NCBI RefSeq assembly: GCF_026340095.1
Contig: NZ_JAPEPO010000001.1
Location: 1,364,001 to 1,428,000 of the forward strand
Direction of reading: 5' to 3'
Length of the DNA: 64,000 nt
DNA from: Streptomyces sp. NBC_01446
Lineage (GTDB): Bacteria > Actinomycetota > Actinomycetes > Streptomycetales > Streptomycetaceae
Below the pieces are notes generated by a model. It did not search any database and was not told where the DNA came from. It worked only from the letters and a program-made list of their open reading frames with translations. The translations under genes and the position numbers were made by a program. Positions 60,094-64,000 of this stretch are shown here, piece by piece (within the stretch, counting starts at the first letter, position 1; each line of letters opens with the position of its first letter).

Positions 60094-61479
60094 ATGACCG
60101 CAACCGATCTATCAACCTCCGTCCCCTACAGGGAGGTGACGGACGCCAACGGCCGTGTGTACCGGGTTGGCGAGACCGATATCGACATCTTGGGCCGCAA
60201 ACGCAAGTGGATGGTGATCCTGCCCTGGGTGGGCATGATGGGGATCTCCTCCGCCGAGTACGCGTTCGCGTCCGCCGAGGACACCCTGCACACCGCGCAC
60301 GACTGGAACAGCCTGCACATCTTCTGGATGATGACCGTCTGGGTGTTCTTCCAGGCCGCGGTCGCCTTCCCCGCGGGCAGGCTGCGTGAGAGCGGCAGAC
60401 TGCCGGCCCGCTGGGCGATGATGATCGGCGCGGCGGGCACCTTCATGGGCTATCTGTCGCTGGCCCTGGCACCACACGTCGTCTTCGCCTATATCGGCTT
60501 CAGCATGCTGAGCGGCATGGGCGCGGGCATGGTGTACGCCACCTGCGTCAACATGGTGGGCAAGTGGTACCCGGAGCGAAGGGGCGGCAAGACCGGCTTC
60601 GTCAACGGCGGATTCGCCTACGGTTCGGTGCCGTTCGTCTTCCTGTTCACCGGCTACATGGACCTGACCAACTACCGCTGGGTGCTGCTCTCGGTGGGCG
60701 TTCTGCTCGCCGCGATGGTCGCGTTCGCCGGTTCCTTCTTCAAGGATCCGCCGAAGAACTGGTGGCCCGCGAGCGTCGATCCGCTCAATCCGCCGAAGGA
60801 CCCGCGCGCCCGGCGTTCCCTGGAGAAGAACCCGCCGGCCGTCAAGCAGTACACCCCGCTGGAGGCCTGGCGGACCGGCCGGGTGGCACTGATGTGGTTC
60901 TGTCTGGCATGCACTTCCGGCGTGAACATCTTCGGGATCGCCTTCCAGGTGGACATCGGCGAAGAGGCCGGCTTCGCCGGCGGAATCGTCGCCGCCGCGA
61001 TGTCCTTGAAGGCGCTCGTCAACGGCAGCGGGCGCGGCGTCATCGGATGGCTCTCCGACCGCTACGGCCGCAAGCAGTGTCTGCTCGCCGTGTGCGCCAT
61101 CCTCGGGTGCGCCCAGTTCGGCATCCTCTGGTCGGCCGAGGCCAAGAACCTGCCGCTGTTCCTGATCTTCTCGGCGATCTCCGGTTTCGGCGGCGGCGCC
61201 ATCTTCCCGATGTTCGCGGCACTCACCGCGGACTACTTCGGCGAGAACAACAACGCCACCAACTACGGCATGGTCTACAGCTCCAAGCTCGTCTCCGGAC
61301 TGGGCGCGGGGATGGGCGCCGTGGTCGTCGGGGCCTGGGGGCACTCCGGTGCCTTCGTCCTGGCGGGCTGCATCTCCTTCTTCGCCGGCTTCATCGCGCT
61401 CTTCCTGTCCCAACCCGGCAGGTCCAAGTCCCGTGACATCCAACCCAACCCGCAACCGCTCGGTGAGGAGATGGCTTGA
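60094..61479 (+). CDS. MFS oxalate/formate-antiporter-like transporter 1
   Basis: 461 residues from the ATG at 60094 (AAGGGG upstream). About twelve membrane helices. The OxlT-type pattern is seen in FFQAAVAFPAGRLRESGRLP, YATCVNMVGKWYPERRGGKT, GFVNGGFAYGSVPFVF and GFGGGAIFPMFAALTADYFG. It starts 117 bp after the ligase gene. A central insert PPKNWWPASVDPLNPPKDPR is shared with its neighbour. Exchange of oxalate and formate is likely in view of frc. Confidence 0.86.
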   Translation: MTATDLSTSVPYREVTDANGRVYRVGETDIDILGRKRKWMVILPWVGMMGISSAEYAFASAEDTLHTAHDWNSLHIFWMMTVWVFFQAAVAFPAGRLRESGRLPARWAMMIGAAGTFMGYLSLALAPHVVFAYIGFSMLSGMGAGMVYATCVNMVGKWYPERRGGKTGFVNGGFAYGSVPFVFLFTGYMDLTNYRWVLLSVGVLLAAMVAFAGSFFKDPPKNWWPASVDPLNPPKDPRARRSLEKNPPAVKQYTPLEAWRTGRVALMWFCLACTSGVNIFGIAFQVDIGEEAGFAGGIVAAAMSLKALVNGSGRGVIGWLSDRYGRKQCLLAVCAILGCAQFGILWSAEAKNLPLFLIFSAISGFGGGAIFPMFAALTADYFGENNNATNYGMVYSSKLVSGLGAGMGAVVVGAWGHSGAFVLAGCISFFAGFIALFLSQPGRSKSRDIQPNPQPLGEEMA

Positions 61480-61480
61480 T

Positions 61481-62875
61481 ATGACGGCCGAGCCCATCGC
61501 CGCAGGCAACTCAGCGACGACCACTGGTAGCAAGTACCGAGAGATCACCGACGAGAACGGCCGCGTCTATCGCCTAGGTGAGACGGACCGCGACATCCTC
61601 GGCCATTCCCGTAAGTTCATGGTGTATCTGCCATGGGTCGCGATGATGGCCATCAGCGTTTCCGAGTACGCGTACGGTTCGGCGGAGGACACGCTGTCCA
61701 GCGCGCATGGCTGGACGCAGTCGAACACCTTCTGGATCCTGAGCATCTGGGTGTTCTTCCAGGCGGGCATCGCCTTCCCCGCGGGATGGATGCGGGAGAA
61801 GGGCATCCTGTCCGCGAAACGGGCCATGATGACCGGCTCGTTCCTGTGCATGCTCGGCTTTCTCGCCCTGTCCCATCTGAGCAATGTGTGGCTGGCGATC
61901 CTCGGCTTCGGCGTCATCGGCGGCCTCGGCTCCGGCCTCGTCTACTCGACCTGCATCAACATGGTCGGCAAATGGTTCCCGGAGCGAAAAGGCGGCAGGA
62001 CGGGCTTCGTCAACGGCGGCTTCGCCTACGGGTCCCTGCCGTTCATCTTCATCTTCAACTACGCGTTCGACACGTCCAATTACCACCGGGTGCTCGACAT
62101 GATCGGCGCCTACGTCCTGGTCGTGGTGCTCGTCTGCGCGTTCTACTTCAGGGACCCGCCGAAGAACTGGTGGCCGCACGACATCGACCCCCTCGCCACC
62201 TCCGGCACGGGCAAGAGCGCGAGGTCTCTCGCCAAGAACCCGCCCGCGGTGCGCCAGTACACGCCCAAGGAAGCCATCAGGACCGGCATGCTGCCGATCA
62301 TGTGGTTCAGCCTCGTACTGACGGCCGGTGTGTCGATCTTCGGCATCTCGTTCCAGGTGGACTTCGCCAAGGAGGTCGGTTTCGGGCCTCTGGTCGCGGC
62401 GTCGTCGATGGGCGTCATGGCCGTCATCAACGGGGTCGGCCGTGCCGTCGTGGGCTGGATGTCGGACATCTGGGGCCGAAAGCTCAGCCTCGTGCTCGTG
62501 ATCGTCGTGCTCGGGCTCGCCCAGTTCGGCGTGATCTGGGCAGGCGACATCAAGAGTGAGTGGCTGTTCCTGGTCTTCGCTTTCCTGTCCGGCTTCGGCG
62601 GCGGCGCGTTCTACCCGATGTTCGCGGCGCTGACCCCGGACTACTTCGGCGAGAACTACAACGCCACCAACTACGGGCTCGTCTACAGCGGCAAGCTCAT
62701 CAGTGGCCTGTTCGGCGGCGGCCTCGGCTCGATGGTGGTCGCCGCGTGGGGCTACAACGGGGCGTACGCGCTGGCCGGCGGGATATCGATGGCTGCGGCG
62801 GCCTTCGCGCTGCTGCTGCGGCAGCCGGGCCGGGAGAAGGCGGCCGCAGCGCCTGAGCAAGTCATCGGCGCATAA
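61481..62875 (+). CDS. MFS oxalate/formate-antiporter-like transporter 2
   Basis: 464 residues from the ATG at 61481, two bases after the first transporter gene, with GAGGAG upstream. It is a close paralogue of it: same opening (YREITDENGRVYRLGETDRD), same PPKNWWP loop and the same GFGGGAFYPMFAALTPDYFG block. Twelve membrane helices are expected. A tandem duplication followed by divergence is the simplest history; the two may differ in direction or substrate. Confidence 0.86.
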   Translation: MTAEPIAAGNSATTTGSKYREITDENGRVYRLGETDRDILGHSRKFMVYLPWVAMMAISVSEYAYGSAEDTLSSAHGWTQSNTFWILSIWVFFQAGIAFPAGWMREKGILSAKRAMMTGSFLCMLGFLALSHLSNVWLAILGFGVIGGLGSGLVYSTCINMVGKWFPERKGGRTGFVNGGFAYGSLPFIFIFNYAFDTSNYHRVLDMIGAYVLVVVLVCAFYFRDPPKNWWPHDIDPLATSGTGKSARSLAKNPPAVRQYTPKEAIRTGMLPIMWFSLVLTAGVSIFGISFQVDFAKEVGFGPLVAASSMGVMAVINGVGRAVVGWMSDIWGRKLSLVLVIVVLGLAQFGVIWAGDIKSEWLFLVFAFLSGFGGGAFYPMFAALTPDYFGENYNATNYGLVYSGKLISGLFGGGLGSMVVAAWGYNGAYALAGGISMAAAAFALLLRQPGREKAAAAPEQVIGA

Positions 62876-62889
62876 AGGAAGTTCACCTA

Positions 62890-62927
62890 CTGAGTGGGGC
62901 CCGGCCGGAAGGCCGGGCCCCACTCAG
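62890..62927. terminator. Strong bidirectional terminator
   Basis: Perfect 17-bp stem (CTGAGTGGGGCCCGGCC and its complement) with a GGAA loop, 14 bp after the second transporter stop and 25 bp from the stop of the convergent isomerase-fold gene. Confidence 0.85.
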
Positions 62928-62952
62928 TTCTGCCGCGTCGGCGTCAGTGGTG

Positions 62953-64000
62953 CTACTTGCGCAGCGCCGCCAGGTTGTCGTAGCCGACCCTCGCGTACTT
63001 CAGGGACTGGCCGAGGTCGGTGGAGCTGGGCGCGTTGTCCTGCTCGACCATCGGGTTGTGGTAGTTCTTCGCGCCGACGCGGGAGAAGAAGGTGCGGTAG
63101 TCGATGACTCCCTCTCCGAACGGCACCATGTCGTAGCCCATGCCGTTGGTCGTGTTGACCGTGCCGTCCTTGGCGTGGAAGAGCGGGTAGCGCTTGTTGT
63201 GGCCACGTACGAGTGCGGCAGGGTCGAAGACGTTCTCCTGCTGGGAGCCGTCGTGGGCGGTGTAGGTGTGGAACTTGTACTGGGCGACGTGCGCCCAGAA
63301 GATGTCCATCTCCAGCCAGACCGTCTTCGGGTCGGTCACCGTGAGGAAGTACTCCAGCTTGCGGATGCCGGAGCTGCGGGTCGGCTTGCCCTGCGCGTCG
63401 AGAGGCCCGCCGTCGAGCAGGAAGCCGTACGCCGCGTCGTGGTTGTGCGTGTACAGCTTGAGCCCCGCGCCGTGGGCGATCTTGCCGAGCGCGTTCCACT
63501 TGTCGGCGGCGGCGTCCCAGTCGGACCGGTAGGCGCTGCCGGTGGGGTCGCCACCGGTGCCCATGTGGTCCATGCCGAGGATGTTGGCTATCTCCAGGTG
63601 CTTCTTGAACGTGTCGAGGTCGGGCTGGCTGAGCGGCCACGACCCCGGGATGAAGCCGTGGTTGCCCTGGGCGCGCAGGCCGTACTCGTCGAGCCAGGAG
63701 CGCAGCAGCTTGGCGCCCTCGACGGTTTCGAGGTTGGCGCCGCCGGGCGCGTTCGCGTGCTGGCCGTAGCCGGCGAACTCGACCTGCTTGTAGCCGTAGC
63801 GGGCCAGCTCCTTGAACACCTCGCGGAAGCCGGAGGGCAGGTCGGTGGCGAGCGGGTCTCTGCCGGTGGCGTCGCGCACCGTGTAGAGAATGATGCCGCG
63901 CCTGTCCGCCGGGACGAGCGCCTGGCCGGCGCCCGTGGCGGCCGCGGGCGCGGTCCGGGCGAGGGCGGGCGACGCTCCGAAGACGGGTGCGGCGACGGCG
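62953..64000 (-). CDS. Exported sugar-phosphate isomerase/epimerase-fold protein (5' end outside window)
   Basis: The frame is open to the window edge (349 codons). The visible start APVFGASPALA looks like the end of an export signal. The mature part is an AP-endonuclease-2-like TIM barrel: GIILYTVRDATGRDPL, ELARYGYKQVEFAGYGQHA, LDEYGLRAQGNHGFIPG, GAGLKLYTHNHDAAYGFLLD, VWLEMDIFWAHVAQYKFHTY and RYPLFHAKDGTVNTTNGMG. The His, Glu and Asp in these blocks fit a metal-binding site. Exported members act on sugars or are of unknown activity. The 5' end must be read from the next window. Confidence 0.82.
   Translation of the reverse strand, partial: AVAAPVFGASPALARTAPAAATGAGQALVPADRRGIILYTVRDATGRDPLATDLPSGFREVFKELARYGYKQVEFAGYGQHANAPGGANLETVEGAKLLRSWLDEYGLRAQGNHGFIPGSWPLSQPDLDTFKKHLEIANILGMDHMGTGGDPTGSAYRSDWDAAADKWNALGKIAHGAGLKLYTHNHDAAYGFLLDGGPLDAQGKPTRSSGIRKLEYFLTVTDPKTVWLEMDIFWAHVAQYKFHTYTAHDGSQQENVFDPAALVRGHNKRYPLFHAKDGTVNTTNGMGYDMVPFGEGVIDYRTFFSRVGAKNYHNPMVEQDNAPSSTDLGQSLKYARVGYDNLAALRK

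Noticed and set aside
1..64000. CRISPR arrays and rRNA genes.
   Set aside because: No series of regularly spaced identical repeats and no rRNA-like sequence was seen. Only one tRNA was found.

Overview
The window is high-GC actinobacterial DNA, most likely a Streptomyces chromosome. The codon use is strongly G/C at third positions, GTG and TTG starts are common, and the gene families (GntR/UTRA, LuxR-ATPase, EspI-like ATPase, Streptomyces-type L,D-transpeptidase) fit that genus. The mix of catabolic clusters, a mobile element, an integrase and many gene relics looks like a variable part of the chromosome.

Left part (1-7408, all minus strand): an aromatic-compound cluster. In transcription order it holds an aldehyde dehydrogenase, a SnoaL-like protein, a fumarylacetoacetate-hydrolase-family protein, a two-domain VOC/extradiol-type protein, an NmrA-type reductase, a LigM/DesA-type tetrahydrofolate-dependent O-demethylase, and purU at the window edge. 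The last two suggest removal of methoxy groups onto folate, with PurU rebalancing the folate pool.

Mobile and decayed zone (7588-16229): a complete IS630-family element (7626-9309) with perfect 36-bp ends carries a pRiA4b ORF-3-like passenger gene. It sits in the 3' end of a citE-like pseudogene that was already damaged. A LuxR-type ATPase regulator, a LysR regulator, a dhaK fragment, an excisionase-like gene and a tyrosine integrase follow.

Middle (16413-33924): an MHS-type transporter, a Tat-exported lactonase-fold protein, a conserved hypothetical, a bacteriocin export locus (double-glycine precursor, HlyD-like adaptor, C39-peptidase ABC transporter, second ABC transporter), a secreted GH31 glycosidase, a type VII secretion relic (pentapeptide fragment, internally deleted EccD, EspI-like ATPase) and a long-chain acyl-CoA synthetase.

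Acyl-CoA cluster (34164-42088): CitE-like lyase, MaoC-type hydratase and MFS transporter run one way. MmgE/PrpD protein, CaiB-type CoA-transferase, acyl-CoA dehydrogenase and a GntR/UTRA regulator run the other way. The set resembles the itaconate degradation operon of Pseudomonas. Three copies of a GCCGTACAA-type site lie in its promoter regions.

42129-50697: a flavin/Fe-S oxidoreductase with a TetR regulator and amino-acid permease around a perfect palindrome, a Mut7-C protein, a lipoprotein, two abutting gene fragments, an L,D-transpeptidase and tRNA-Leu(GAG).

Right part (50951-62875): an oxalate/formyl-CoA cluster. An aldehyde dehydrogenase, sucD and sucC diverge from a TPP-dependent lyase, frc, an NDP-forming acyl-CoA ligase and two tandem oxalate/formate-antiporter-like MFS proteins, with a 24-bp dyad in the divergent promoter. 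The window closes with a strong terminator and the 3' part of a sugar-phosphate-isomerase-fold gene.
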